From NCBI RefSeq assembly GCF_013391475.1, contig NZ_JACBAZ010000004.1:186001-250000 (forward strand): a DNA stretch of 64,000 nt. The letters run 5' to 3'. The notes under the pieces are model-generated. The model did no database searches and was not told the origin of the DNA. It saw only the letters and a list, made by a program, of their open reading frames with translations. Position 1 is the first letter of the stretch, and each line of letters starts with the position of its first letter. The DNA comes from Oceaniferula marina. GTDB taxonomy: Bacteria > Verrucomicrobiota > Verrucomicrobiia > Verrucomicrobiales > Akkermansiaceae. The position numbers and the translations under genes are program-made. Shown here piece after piece: positions 56,959 through 64,000 of this stretch.

Positions 56959-57717
56959 TCAAGCAGAGATCACATCGACTCCCACATTTTTTACAGCCTC
57001 CAACACAAGCGGGTCAGCGCCCTTGCTCGTGATCAGAGTGGAAAGCTGGGAACAATCGGCGAAAAAGAAAGCTGAACACTGTCCAATTTTTGTTGCATCT
57101 GCGAGAAAACAAACATCTTCCGCACATTCGATGACATGCTCTTTAAATGCAGCCTGCCGCGAATTCCCCTCACTGACACCGCGCTGTAAGTCCAGACCGT
57201 TTCCAGAAAAAAACATCCGGTGAATATTGTACCGGAGTAGCGTTTTTTCTGCAGCAGCCCCGATAAACGAACGCGACCGTGCCTCATACAGCCCGCCGGT
57301 GCTCACCAGATCCACCTGCTCCATCCCCCCGACAGCAGACACCACATCATGGGCATTGGTCACCACCGTGATCGGAAAATCCGGCAGATACTGCGTGATC
57401 GACAACGCGGTGGAACTGGCATCGATAAAAATCGTCTCCTTCGGCTGAATCCTCTGGGCTGCCGCCTTGGCAATCTCGTTTTTCGCCTCCCGGTTCATCA
57501 GTTGGCGCTCAGTCAGCGACAACTCGCGAAGCGCCCGCTTCGGCGGAATCGCGCCACCATGAGTCCGCACTAAAAACCCCTGATTCTCCAAGACTTCAAA
57601 ATCCTTCCGAATGGTCTCGTCCGTCACGCTGAGCAACGAAGCAATCTCTTTGGTTCGAACTGAACCTTGTTCAGACAAGGTTTTCAGTATTTGATGGTGA
57701 CGTTCTGCAGCTAGCAT
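56959..57717 (-). CDS. DeoR-family repressor of the BMC locus
   Basis: The 252-residue regulator starts MLAAERHHQILKTLSEQGSV and has the DeoR helix-turn-helix TKEIASLLSVTDETIRKDFE (residues 22-41). LVRTHGGAIPP follows. A sugar-phosphate-sensing DeoRC domain (IFIDASSTALSITQYLPD, NAHDVVSAVGG, VSTGGLYEARSRSFIGAAAE) completes it. It is encoded divergently from pduL and leads the kinase-isomerase operon. It should respond to a phosphorylated intermediate such as L-fuculose-1-phosphate and control both sides. DeoR regulators are usual in PVM-type BMC loci. Confidence 0.92.
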   Translation of the reverse strand: MLAAERHHQILKTLSEQGSVRTKEIASLLSVTDETIRKDFEVLENQGFLVRTHGGAIPPKRALRELSLTERQLMNREAKNEIAKAAAQRIQPKETIFIDASSTALSITQYLPDFPITVVTNAHDVVSAVGGMEQVDLVSTGGLYEARSRSFIGAAAEKTLLRYNIHRMFFSGNGLDLQRGVSEGNSRQAAFKEHVIECAEDVCFLADATKIGQCSAFFFADCSQLSTLITSKGADPLVLEAVKNVGVDVISA

Positions 57718-57815
57718 AATTCTTTGAATAGTTGGACTTTTTAGGGAAATTCTTTGTTTTTCGTTGACTTGTCAATAAAAAGCTGGGAAATGTGCGTTGT
57801 CAGCCAACAATTTTC
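57718..57815. promoter_or_regulatory. Divergent control region between deoR and pduL
   Basis: The 98-bp gap has a 9-bp direct repeat AATTCTTTG at 57718-57726 and 57748-57756, start to start exactly 30 bp (about three helical turns). It also has a palindrome TTGACTTGTCAA at 57764-57775, whose left half could serve as a -35 box for pduL; a matching -10 is poor. These are good candidates for DeoR operators. Confidence 0.5.
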
Positions 57816-58496
57816 ATGTCAGCTCCACAACAAAATAACACACCACGCGGCGTAATCGAGCATATGGTCCGCGAGCAGGTCTACAAGGAAATGGGCCTTC
57901 CTCTCCCTCCCCAGGCCAAAGCGCCAAACGGGTTGGTCGTCAACATCAGTGCCCGCCATTGCCACCTCACCCAAGAGGCCGTCGAAGCCCTCTTTGGCCC
58001 GGGCCACCAACTCACCCCGATGAAGTGGCTCTATCAGGAGGGTGCCTATGCCGCCAAAGAATCAGTCACCCTGATCGGCCCCCGTAGCCGCGTCATCTCC
58101 AATCTACGCATCCTCGGCCCCTGCCGCGACCTCAACCAGGTAGAACTGGCCTTCACCGACGCCATTGCACTCGGATTCGACGTCCCCATCCGAATGTCCG
58201 GAGACGTTGCCAACACCCCGGGCTGCATGCTGATGGGACCAAACGGCTATTTTAAAATGGATGAAGGCGTCATTCGGGCTCAACCCCACGTTCACATGCA
58301 CCCCGACGACGCCACTTTCTACGGAGTCCAACACCTCGACAACATGAAGCTCAAGGTTCACGGCCCCTGCGCCACAACCTTCGACAACATTGTGGTCCGC
58401 GTCGACAAAAGCTTTAACCTCGAAGCCCATATCGATACCGACGAAGGAAACGCCTGTGGACTCAAACCCGACACCTTCTGCGAACTCATCAAATAA
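57816..58496 (+). CDS. pduL: BMC phosphotransacylase PduL with N-terminal targeting helix
   Basis: The 226-residue PduL-type phosphotransacylase interconverts acyl-CoA and acyl-phosphate and recycles CoA in the lumen. Residues ~11-27 (RGVIEHMVREQVYKEMG) form an encapsulation-peptide-like amphipathic helix. Zinc ligands are in SARHCHLT (His48, His50) and HVHMHPDD (His158-162 region), and GPRSRVISNLRILGP is typical. ATG 57816 is preferred to an in-frame start 24 bp upstream. It is the first gene of the BMC operon. The presumed substrate here is lactyl-CoA made from L-lactaldehyde. Confidence 0.95.
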   Translation: MSAPQQNNTPRGVIEHMVREQVYKEMGLPLPPQAKAPNGLVVNISARHCHLTQEAVEALFGPGHQLTPMKWLYQEGAYAAKESVTLIGPRSRVISNLRILGPCRDLNQVELAFTDAIALGFDVPIRMSGDVANTPGCMLMGPNGYFKMDEGVIRAQPHVHMHPDDATFYGVQHLDNMKLKVHGPCATTFDNIVVRVDKSFNLEAHIDTDEGNACGLKPDTFCELIK

Positions 58497-58551
58497 GTCC
58501 GCAAACACGCATCAACAAACAAACAATCAACTACAAACCAACTAACATACC

Positions 58552-58821
58552 ATGAACAAAGCCCTAGGAATGATCGAAACAAAAGGCTACGTCGGCAGCG
58601 TCGAAGCAGCTGACGCCATGTCCAAAGCCGCTGATGTCGACATCGTCAAGCAAGTCCAAATCGGTGCAGGATACCTCACCATTCTCATCCAAGGAGACGT
58701 CGGCAGCGTGAAAGCAGCCGTCGATTCCGGAGCAGAAGCCGCCGGACGCGTCGGCGAACTCGTCAGCGCCCACGTCATCGCTCGCCCAGCACCCGAACTC
58801 CTCAAACAGTTCGATATCTAA
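58552..58821 (+). CDS. BMC-H shell protein 1
   Basis: The 89-residue single-domain shell protein forms hexameric facet tiles. It shows ALGMIETKGYVGSVEAADAM, pore-loop region VQIGAGYL, ILIQGDVGSVKAAVDSGAE and SAHVIARPAPELL. The pore loop is QIGAG rather than the usual KIGSG. It is 55 bp after pduL and 36 bp before the next BMC-H, with A/C-rich leaders (CAACTAACATACC) and no Shine-Dalgarno sequence. Confidence 0.96.
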   Translation: MNKALGMIETKGYVGSVEAADAMSKAADVDIVKQVQIGAGYLTILIQGDVGSVKAAVDSGAEAAGRVGELVSAHVIARPAPELLKQFDI

Positions 58822-58857
58822 GCCCACCCCAACTGTAACCACCAACCAATTCATATT

Positions 58858-59136
58858 ATGGCCAAACAAGCACTCGGAATGATCGAAACCGTCGGTCTGA
58901 CCTCACTCGTCGAAGCAGCTGATGCTGCCATTAAAGCCGCCGATGTCACCATGACCGGCTGGGACAAAATCGGTTCCGGACTCGTCTGTGGATTTTTCGT
59001 CGGTGACGTTGCCGCCGTGAAAGCGGGCATCGAAGCCGCCGCCGAAGCCGCCTCACAAGTCGGCGAAGTCAACTCCACCCTCGTCATCCCCCGCCCTCAC
59101 GAAGAACTCGGACAAATGGGCCCCTGGATTTCCTAG
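58858..59136 (+). CDS. BMC-H shell protein 2
   Basis: This 92-residue BMC-H protein has ALGMIETVGLTSLVEAADAA, canonical pore loop KIGSG and FFVGDVAAVKAGIEAAAEAA. The divergent C-terminal half reads NSTLVIPRPHEELGQMGPWI. The unusual CGFFVGD strand and VIPRPH ending distinguish it from the other two BMC-H proteins, so mixed facets are likely. It is followed by a 98-bp gap with a perfect hairpin before ackA. Confidence 0.96.
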   Translation: MAKQALGMIETVGLTSLVEAADAAIKAADVTMTGWDKIGSGLVCGFFVGDVAAVKAGIEAAAEAASQVGEVNSTLVIPRPHEELGQMGPWIS

Positions 59137-59141
59137 GGTAG

Positions 59142-59160
59142 GACAGGTTTTCAACCTGTC
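59142..59160 (+). other. Intercistronic hairpin between BMC-H and ackA
   Basis: GACAGGTT-TTC-AACCTGTC is a perfect 8-bp stem with a 3-nt loop, without a T tail, 5 bp after the BMC-H stop. The remaining 74 bp to ackA contain short CCCAAGG repeats and nothing coding. Confidence 0.6.
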
Positions 59161-59234
59161 GCCATCCCAAGGGTCCCCAGGAGTCCCAAGGAACTCAACA
59201 GCCACACTCCTATCCACCCGCAACGGCAACCACC

Positions 59235-60410
59235 ATGCACATCCTCATCGCCAACCTCGGCTCCACCTCATTCAAGTACCGGCTCTATCAGATGAACGGT
59301 CAGGATGAGTGCGTCCTTGCCTCGGGTGGCTTTGAACGGGTGACCGACTACGCTGAGGTTATCCAGCAGGCGCTCGCCGAACTGGTTGACCAAGGCCATC
59401 TCAAAAGCATCGAAGACATTGATGCCGTGGGATTCAAAACGGTGCTTGGAAAAAACCTGAGTGGATGCGTGGATGCCGATGAGAAGGTGATTGCAGCGCT
59501 TGACGGCTTCCGTGAGGTCGCTCCGGCGCACAACCCACCCTATGCAGCAGGAATCAAACTCTTCCAAGAGCTGCTCCCACAGTCCCGCTTGGTCGCACTG
59601 TTCGAAACGGCATTCTATCAATGGATTCCCGAATCGGCATCGCGATACGCCGTACCTCAATCGTGGTATGACGCTGGCATCCGACGCTATGGTTTCCATG
59701 GGGCCAGCCATAAGTTTGTGGCGGAGCGCTCGGCAGAGCTCATGGGCCGTGAGGACGTTGCCGAGGTCGTTCGCAATCTGTATCAGGACGGACCTCGCAC
59801 CCTGAGCGGTAAACCGCTCCGTGTGATCTCCTTCCATCTGGGAGGCAGCAGCTCCGTCACAGGGATCCGCAATGGCGTCGCCGTTGGAACCAGCATGGGG
59901 TTCTCACCTCAAAGTGGCCTCCCCCAAAACAACCGGGTGGGTGATCTCGATTCAGGAGCCATCCCTTTTGCCATCAAAACCTTGGGCATCAGCATGGAGG
60001 AAGCCGAGCAGACATTGACCAAAAAATCAGGACTACTCGGCGTCTCAGGAGTCAGCAATGACCTGCGAGATATCCGTCAAGCCGCCGCAGGGGGCAACCC
60101 GGATGCGCAACTGGCACTGGACCAACTGATCCACTCAGCCAGACAATGGGCGGCCAGCTACCTGTTCGACCTTGGCGGGCTTGATGCCCTGGTCTTCACT
60201 GCGGGAATCGGAGAAAACAACGCCTGGTTACGTGAAGCCATCTGTGCGGATCTGGAAGACTTCGGCGTTGAAATCGATGTCGATAAAAACAACGCCTGCC
60301 AAGCTCAGGAAGCCATCATCAGCAGCGACCAATCCAAAGTAAAAATCATCGTCATCCCGGCTAACGAAGAACTCGTCCTTGCCCGGGAAGTGACTCGAAA
60401 AATTTCATAA
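59235..60410 (+). CDS. ackA: Acetate/propionate-type acyl kinase of the BMC pathway
   Basis: The 391-residue ASKHA kinase turns acyl-phosphate plus ADP into acid plus ATP. Visible are a variant N-terminal motif ILIANLGSTSFKYRLYQ, RRYGFHGASHKFVAERSAEL, ISFHLGGSSSVTGIRNG, GFSPQSGLPQNNRVGDLDSG and FTAGIGENNAWLREAIC. It lies inside the shell operon and is expected to yield ATP from the acyl-phosphate produced by PduL (lactyl- or propionyl-type). It has no targeting peptide, so it may act in the cytosol or be captured otherwise. Confidence 0.94.
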   Translation: MHILIANLGSTSFKYRLYQMNGQDECVLASGGFERVTDYAEVIQQALAELVDQGHLKSIEDIDAVGFKTVLGKNLSGCVDADEKVIAALDGFREVAPAHNPPYAAGIKLFQELLPQSRLVALFETAFYQWIPESASRYAVPQSWYDAGIRRYGFHGASHKFVAERSAELMGREDVAEVVRNLYQDGPRTLSGKPLRVISFHLGGSSSVTGIRNGVAVGTSMGFSPQSGLPQNNRVGDLDSGAIPFAIKTLGISMEEAEQTLTKKSGLLGVSGVSNDLRDIRQAAAGGNPDAQLALDQLIHSARQWAASYLFDLGGLDALVFTAGIGENNAWLREAICADLEDFGVEIDVDKNNACQAQEAIISSDQSKVKIIVIPANEELVLAREVTRKIS

Positions 60411-60435
60411 CAAACCATTCTAACCAAACAACATT

Positions 60436-60741
60436 ATGACCAAACAAGCAATCGGAATCCTCGAAACCAAAGGCCTCACCTGCCTCGTCAACGGCACAGA
60501 TGCCATGCTCAAATCCGCCAACGTCACGCTGGCCGGACCCATGCGCCAAATTGGCAGCGCCATGTGCAACATCGTCATCCAAGGTGATGTCGCAGCCGTC
60601 AAGGCCGCCATTGATGCTGGAGCCGCAGCAGCCAGTCAAACCGGAACCGTCCTCAGCGCCCATGTGATTGCACGCCCTGACGCAGCCATCGAAGACATCC
60701 TTCCCAAGGTTGCCAAAGCTGCCGGACGCGCCAAGAAGTAA
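60436..60741 (+). CDS. BMC-H shell protein 3, extended C-terminus
   Basis: The 101-residue BMC-H protein has AIGILETKGLTCLVNGTDAM, pore loop RQIGSAMC, IVIQGDVAAVKAAIDAGAAA and SAHVIARPDAAIEDI. It carries an extra basic tail (LPKVAKAAGRAKK). The pore differs from the other two copies. ATG follows an AACCAAACAACATT leader. It is closest to domain 2 of the BMC-T protein at 44.4 kb by eye. Confidence 0.95.
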   Translation: MTKQAIGILETKGLTCLVNGTDAMLKSANVTLAGPMRQIGSAMCNIVIQGDVAAVKAAIDAGAAAASQTGTVLSAHVIARPDAAIEDILPKVAKAAGRAKK

Positions 60742-60762
60742 ACATTCATTCCTTTTGGTCAA

Positions 60763-60796
60763 CGGACGCGGATTCCCAATGGGCTCTCCGCGTCCG
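60763..60796 (+). other. Intercistronic hairpin between BMC-H and BMC-P
   Basis: CGGACGCGGA and TCCGCGTCCG form a perfect 10-bp stem. The 14-nt loop contains the shorter pair CCCA/TGGG. There is no T run, so it is unlikely to be a simple terminator. Confidence 0.6.
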
Positions 60797-60827
60797 GAAT
60801 GACCGAACAACAGCCAAGCTCACATCC

Positions 60828-61136
60828 ATGTTCCTCGCAGAAGTCATCGGCCACATTGTGGCGACAAAAAAAGACGACAGCATGCAGGGTAAGAAGCTCT
60901 TGCTTCTGCGCCCGCAACTGGTCGATGAAAACAACCCGACCCAGTTCCGCAACGGAGCCAACACCATCGTTGCCGTGGATAATGTGGGTGCGGGAGAAGG
61001 TGAACTTGTGATGTTTTGCCAGGGCAGCTCAGCCCGCCAGGCCGAAGGACTCAAACCCCTCCCCGTTGATGCCGCCGTGATCGCCATTGTCGATACCGTC
61101 AACGTGCTCGGCAAAAAAATCTACAACTGCCACTAA
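60828..61136 (+). CDS. BMC-P pentameric vertex protein 1 (EutN/CcmL family)
   Basis: The 102-residue EutN/CcmL-type vertex protein has MFLAEVIGHIVATKKDDSMQ, GKKLLLLRPQLVD, VDNVGAGEGELVMFCQGSSA and AAVIAIVDTVNV. Such pentamers cap the icosahedral vertices. It is the first of three BMC-P genes and keeps the full GAGEGE loop. The aldehyde dehydrogenase gene starts 18 bp downstream. Confidence 0.95.
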   Translation: MFLAEVIGHIVATKKDDSMQGKKLLLLRPQLVDENNPTQFRNGANTIVAVDNVGAGEGELVMFCQGSSARQAEGLKPLPVDAAVIAIVDTVNVLGKKIYNCH

Positions 61137-61154
61137 TCAGCCTTTTTTTCCCAG

Positions 61155-62672
61155 ATGAAAACCATCGATCAAGAAGCCCTTCGCAACGTCGTGGAAAATG
61201 TAATCCAGCGATTGCACACCCAACCAACGACAGCCCAAGCGGCTCCCCCCGCAAGTTCAGCAAGCGTGCCCACGCAAGTCCCCCAACCGGCAGCGACCAA
61301 AGATGAGTCCTGCGGATGCAACAAGGCACCTGAAACCGGCGGCAAACACGGTGTGTTTTCCCGGGTTTGCTACGCAGCCGAAGCCGCTCATGGAGCCTTC
61401 CTCGAACTCAAGGAACTCGGAGTCGAAGGCCGCTCCCGCGTGATCGAAATCGTCAAAGAACTCTGCGTCTCCAATGCTGAAGCCTGGGGGAAATTTGAAC
61501 TGGAAGAAACCAAGATCGGACGACTCGACCACAAAATTGAGAAACTTCAAATCGTCGAACACGTTCCTGGCGTAGAGTGGCTGCGGCCCGATGCCATGAG
61601 TGGAGACTATGGCATCACTCTGGAAGAATACGCCCCTTTCGGTGTGGTGGGAGCCATCCTCCCCGTCACCCATTCCGTGCCCACCCTCACCGGCAACATC
61701 ATCAACATGGTGGCCGCCGGCAATGCCGTTGTTTTCAACCCTCACCCCGGGGGAGCGAAAAGCGCCGCGCTGGCAGTCCGCGCCTACAATGAAGCCATCG
61801 AACGCGAACTCGGCATCGACAACCTGATTTGCACCATCGAAAAACCATCGATCGAAACCTTCGAAAGTATCTGTAAAAATGACAAAATCTCACTGCTTGC
61901 CATCACCGGTGGCCCGGCAGTGGTCGAAGCCGCCATGAAATCAGGCAAGCGCTCCATTTGTGCTGGCCCCGGCAACCCGGTCGTTGTGGTCGATGAATCA
62001 GCGGACCTCAACAAGGCCGCTACCAACATCATTGCTGGAGCCGCCTACGACAACAACCTGCTTTGCATTGGAGAAAAAGCGGTCTTCGTTGTCGCCTCCG
62101 TTTTTGCCAAATTCGTCCAAGCGATGAAAGACGCCGGAGCCGTCCAGCTCAGCAAACCACAACTGGAAAAACTCACAGCCGTCGCATTCAATATCGAGCA
62201 AGGTGCAGGAGGGTGCTCCCAAGCCGTGCTCAACCGCGACCTGATTGGAGCAGACGCTTCCGTCCTCGCCAGCCATGCCGGCGTAAGCGCCCCGGACAGC
62301 ACCCAGCTCCTCTTTGCTGAAACGGAGGCCGACCACCCCTACGTGCAAAAAGAACAGATGATGCCCATGGTCCCCATCGTCCGGGTCCCCGACTTCAAAA
62401 CAGCAGTGGCCTTGGCCAAGGAGGCCGAACACGGCTACCGTCACTCCGCCATCATCCACTCGACCAATGTCGACCACATGACCTATATGGCCAAAGCCAT
62501 GGACACCACCATCTTCATCAAAAACGGATCCTGCGTTGCAGGGCTCGGACTTGGTGGCGAGGGCTACCTCAGCTACTCCATCGCGACCACTACGGGAGAA
62601 GGCATTACCACCCCCAAAACCTTCACCCGGATCCGCCGCTGCGTCATGGTCGAAAACCTGCGGATTGTTTAA
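61155..62672 (+). CDS. CoA-acylating aldehyde dehydrogenase, BMC-targeted
   Basis: The 505-residue PduP/EutE-family enzyme oxidises an aldehyde to acyl-CoA with NAD+. An N-terminal encapsulation peptide (residues ~4-20, IDQEALRNVVENVIQRL) is followed by a ~45-residue Pro/Ala/Thr linker containing a CGC motif, then the catalytic domain. Catalytic Cys304 lies in NNLLCIGEKAVFV, with ITGGPAVVEAAMKSGK and CAGPGNPVVVVDES before it. In PVM BMCs the substrate is L-lactaldehyde, giving lactyl-CoA for PduL. The CGC cysteine pair in the linker is unusual. Confidence 0.94.
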   Translation: MKTIDQEALRNVVENVIQRLHTQPTTAQAAPPASSASVPTQVPQPAATKDESCGCNKAPETGGKHGVFSRVCYAAEAAHGAFLELKELGVEGRSRVIEIVKELCVSNAEAWGKFELEETKIGRLDHKIEKLQIVEHVPGVEWLRPDAMSGDYGITLEEYAPFGVVGAILPVTHSVPTLTGNIINMVAAGNAVVFNPHPGGAKSAALAVRAYNEAIERELGIDNLICTIEKPSIETFESICKNDKISLLAITGGPAVVEAAMKSGKRSICAGPGNPVVVVDESADLNKAATNIIAGAAYDNNLLCIGEKAVFVVASVFAKFVQAMKDAGAVQLSKPQLEKLTAVAFNIEQGAGGCSQAVLNRDLIGADASVLASHAGVSAPDSTQLLFAETEADHPYVQKEQMMPMVPIVRVPDFKTAVALAKEAEHGYRHSAIIHSTNVDHMTYMAKAMDTTIFIKNGSCVAGLGLGGEGYLSYSIATTTGEGITTPKTFTRIRRCVMVENLRIV

Positions 62673-62681
62673 CAGGCATAC

Positions 62682-62742
62682 CTGCCGCCCCAGCGGCAGC
62701 AAAAAACTTACTACCTGATAAATTAACTATTAACTGTCCACC
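62682..62742 (+). repeat. GC hairpin plus heptad repeat before BMC-P 2
   Basis: CTGCCGC-CCCA-GCGGCAG (62682-62699) is followed, after an A-rich stretch, by 7-bp units ATTAACT, ATTAACT, GTCCACC (62722-62742), ending 2 bp before the ATG. The same order, palindrome then heptads then start codon, recurs at 63007-63067. Confidence 0.55.
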
Positions 62743-62744
62743 CT

Positions 62745-63002
62745 ATGATCCACGCCCAAGTAGTTGGAAAGGCCGTTGCCACAGCGAAACACCCTTCGCT
62801 GAATGGCTTCAAAATGCTGCTTTGCCAACAACTGGATGCGGAAGAAAAGGCATCCGGCACACCGTTTGTAGCCATCGACCTCTTCGGCGCGGGCATGCAC
62901 CAAAAAGTCTTTGTCAGCACCGACGGCATCGAGGCCCGTGGCATTGTGCACGACGACCACTCACCCGCCCGAATGTTCATCCAAGGCGTCATCGACTCCT
63001 AA
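62745..63002 (+). CDS. BMC-P pentameric vertex protein 2
   Basis: The 85-residue EutN/CcmL-type protein, shorter than the other two, has MIHAQVVGKAVATAKHPSLN, GFKMLLCQQLDAE and VAIDLFGAGMHQKVFVSTDG. The vertex loop reads GAGMHQ instead of GAGEGE, and the C-terminus is truncated (SPARMFIQGVIDS). Multiple BMC-P types are a known feature of PVM loci. Confidence 0.93.
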   Translation: MIHAQVVGKAVATAKHPSLNGFKMLLCQQLDAEEKASGTPFVAIDLFGAGMHQKVFVSTDGIEARGIVHDDHSPARMFIQGVIDS

Positions 63003-63006
63003 AATC

Positions 63007-63067
63007 CGCCGCCCCGGCGGCGCAATCATCCCCTATTTCCTAATAACTATTTCCCAATAACTATCCA
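63007..63067 (+). repeat. GC hairpin plus heptad repeat before BMC-P 3
   Basis: CGCCGCC-CC-GGCGGCG (63007-63022) precedes 7-bp units CTATTTC, CTAATAA, CTATTTC, CCAATAA, CTATCCA (63033-63067) that abut the ATG at 63068. Units alternate with an exact 14-bp period. Confidence 0.6.
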
Positions 63068-63373
63068 ATGCGTATCGGCCAAGTCATCGGAAAAGTCACC
63101 ATGCACACCCAGGAGGATTCCCTCACGGGTGCCCGCTGGCTACTGGTGAACCCGGTGGACACCGCTCAACTCAATTCCTGCATCAGCCGTCAACCCGGGC
63201 TAACAAGCCAGCCATCACTCGTCGTCTACGACAACCTGGGAGCCGGAGAAGGTGATATCATCGGCTTCGTCGAAGGAGCCGAAGCCACCGCCCCCTTCGA
63301 GCAGCCAACACCGATCGATGCCATCAGCCTCGCCATTTTCGACACCCTTCACTACGAGGCCCCCACTCACTAA
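63068..63373 (+). CDS. BMC-P pentameric vertex protein 3
   Basis: The 101-residue EutN/CcmL-family protein has MRIGQVIGKVTMHTQEDSLT, GARWLLVNPVDT, VYDNLGAGEGDIIGFVEGAE and AISLAIFDTLHY. The GAGEGD vertex loop is intact. It precedes the class II aldolase by 26 bp. Its leader is a heptad repeat. Confidence 0.94.
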   Translation: MRIGQVIGKVTMHTQEDSLTGARWLLVNPVDTAQLNSCISRQPGLTSQPSLVVYDNLGAGEGDIIGFVEGAEATAPFEQPTPIDAISLAIFDTLHYEAPTH

Positions 63374-63399
63374 TTTTTACCCAAGCTACCTTTTCAACC

Positions 63400-64000
63400 A
63401 TGAAGAAAGTCTACACAGCCAAAGACATCGAAGCCATGCTTAAGCAAGGCACATGCCTGAAGACCATCCCTGCAGGATCCATTCTCACGCCCTCGGCCAA
63501 GGATGCCATCCGCGATGCAGGAAAAACCATGCCGAACCTCCGCAGCGGGCCTTCAAGCCCCGCTGTTCGTTCTGCTGCCGGATCAGTCAACAACGACCGC
63601 TTTCCGCCACTGCCAGCAGGCATTCCAGCTGTGCCACCCGAGCCCATCGTGCCCAGCATGGAATACCACTGGGTTCCCGGAGGTGACCCTAACACCCCGG
63701 AGGAAATCCAACGTTTTTTCCACTCCCCCGAAATCTTGAAACTCAAGGACGACATGGTCCGCACCGCTCACAAAATGTGGGCCCGCAACATGGTCGACGG
63801 CAATGGCGGAAACATCACCGTGCGCGTCGGAGACAACCTGGTGCTCTGCACCCCCACCCTGCGATCCAAAGGTGAACTCAAGGCGGACGAAATCGCTTTA
63901 ATCGATTTAGACGGCAACCAAAAAGCCGGCTGGCGCAAGCGGACGTCCGAGGCCAACACCCACCTTGCCATCATGAAGGTGCAGCCCAAGGCAAAAAGTG
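63400..64000 (+). CDS. Class II aldolase/adducin-family aldolase, cut by window end
   Basis: The first 200 residues are present. The N-terminus MKKVYTAKDIEAMLKQGTC continues with IPAGSILTPSAKDAIRDAG, a short helix plus the ITPSAKD-type box found at the start of several BMC cargo proteins, so it is probably a targeting region. A ~50-residue Pro/Ser-rich linker follows. The aldolase domain starts near residue 108, with ARNMVDGNGGNITVRVGDN and LVLCTPTLRSKGELKADEI matching FucA/RhaD-type zinc aldolases. Expected reaction: L-fuculose-1-phosphate (or L-rhamnulose-1-phosphate) to DHAP and L-lactaldehyde. The zinc His cluster lies beyond the edge. Confidence 0.88.
   Translation, partial: MKKVYTAKDIEAMLKQGTCLKTIPAGSILTPSAKDAIRDAGKTMPNLRSGPSSPAVRSAAGSVNNDRFPPLPAGIPAVPPEPIVPSMEYHWVPGGDPNTPEEIQRFFHSPEILKLKDDMVRTAHKMWARNMVDGNGGNITVRVGDNLVLCTPTLRSKGELKADEIALIDLDGNQKAGWRKRTSEANTHLAIMKVQPKAKS

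Overview
The window reads as chromosome of a Verrucomicrobiota bacterium, probably Verrucomicrobiales. The signs are a Planctomycetes/Verrucomicrobia-type (PVM) bacterial microcompartment (BMC) locus for deoxysugars, a PEP-CTERM protein, several secreted fucosidases, an SHD1-like protein, and mostly Shine-Dalgarno-less, A/C-rich leaders. The assignment rests on gene content alone. GC content is moderate and coding is dense.

Layout. 1-3.9 kb: partial ROK fructokinase, rnc, tRNA-His, a small membrane protein, tyrS and an unknown gene. 4.3-11.1 kb: elongasome operon mreB-mreC-mreD-mrdA, then rng and a small membrane protein. 11.2-15.3 kb: a PEP-CTERM protein and a glycyl-radical enzyme with its activase; the enzyme's catalytic residues match trans-4-hydroxy-L-proline dehydratase. 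15.4-19.2 kb: nrnA-like, truB and prfA, interrupted by two four-helix-bundle genes flanked by 7-bp-period terminal repeats. 19.4-26.5 kb: an acetate-type transport block (DUF485, SSS symporter, porin, Cache-PAS-DUF294 sensor, SatP-like channel). 26.6-33.6 kb: a DUF3482/DUF2868 pair and metH.

33.7-45.1 kb is a fucose island: SDR dehydrogenase, XylR-like regulator, L-fuconate dehydratase, GH95 and GH29 fucosidases, an SSS sugar symporter, a secreted tandem RhaM-like mutarotase, a DHDPS-family aldolase with a C-terminal encapsulation-peptide-like helix, and a tandem-domain (BMC-T) shell protein. 45-51 kb: leuC-TraB-leuD, an ExbD-like protein, a YhaM-like exoribonuclease and an SHD1 protein.

51.2-64 kb is the main fucose/BMC locus. 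On the minus strand a DeoR regulator, FGGY kinase, L-fucose isomerase and secreted GH29 fucosidase. Divergently, pduL, three BMC-H, ackA, three BMC-P, CoA-acylating aldehyde dehydrogenase and a class II aldolase cut by the window edge.

Inferred physiology: fucosidases release L-fucose outside the cytoplasm and the SSS symporter imports it. It is then split to L-lactaldehyde either by isomerase/kinase/class II aldolase or by oxidation/dehydration/DHDPS-type aldolase. The shell confines L-lactaldehyde, which aldehyde dehydrogenase, PduL and AckA convert to lactate with ATP formation. The most novel point is the satellite pair (aldolase with a targeting-like tail plus BMC-T) beside fuconate dehydratase, which suggests that a non-phosphorylating fucose route also feeds the microcompartment.
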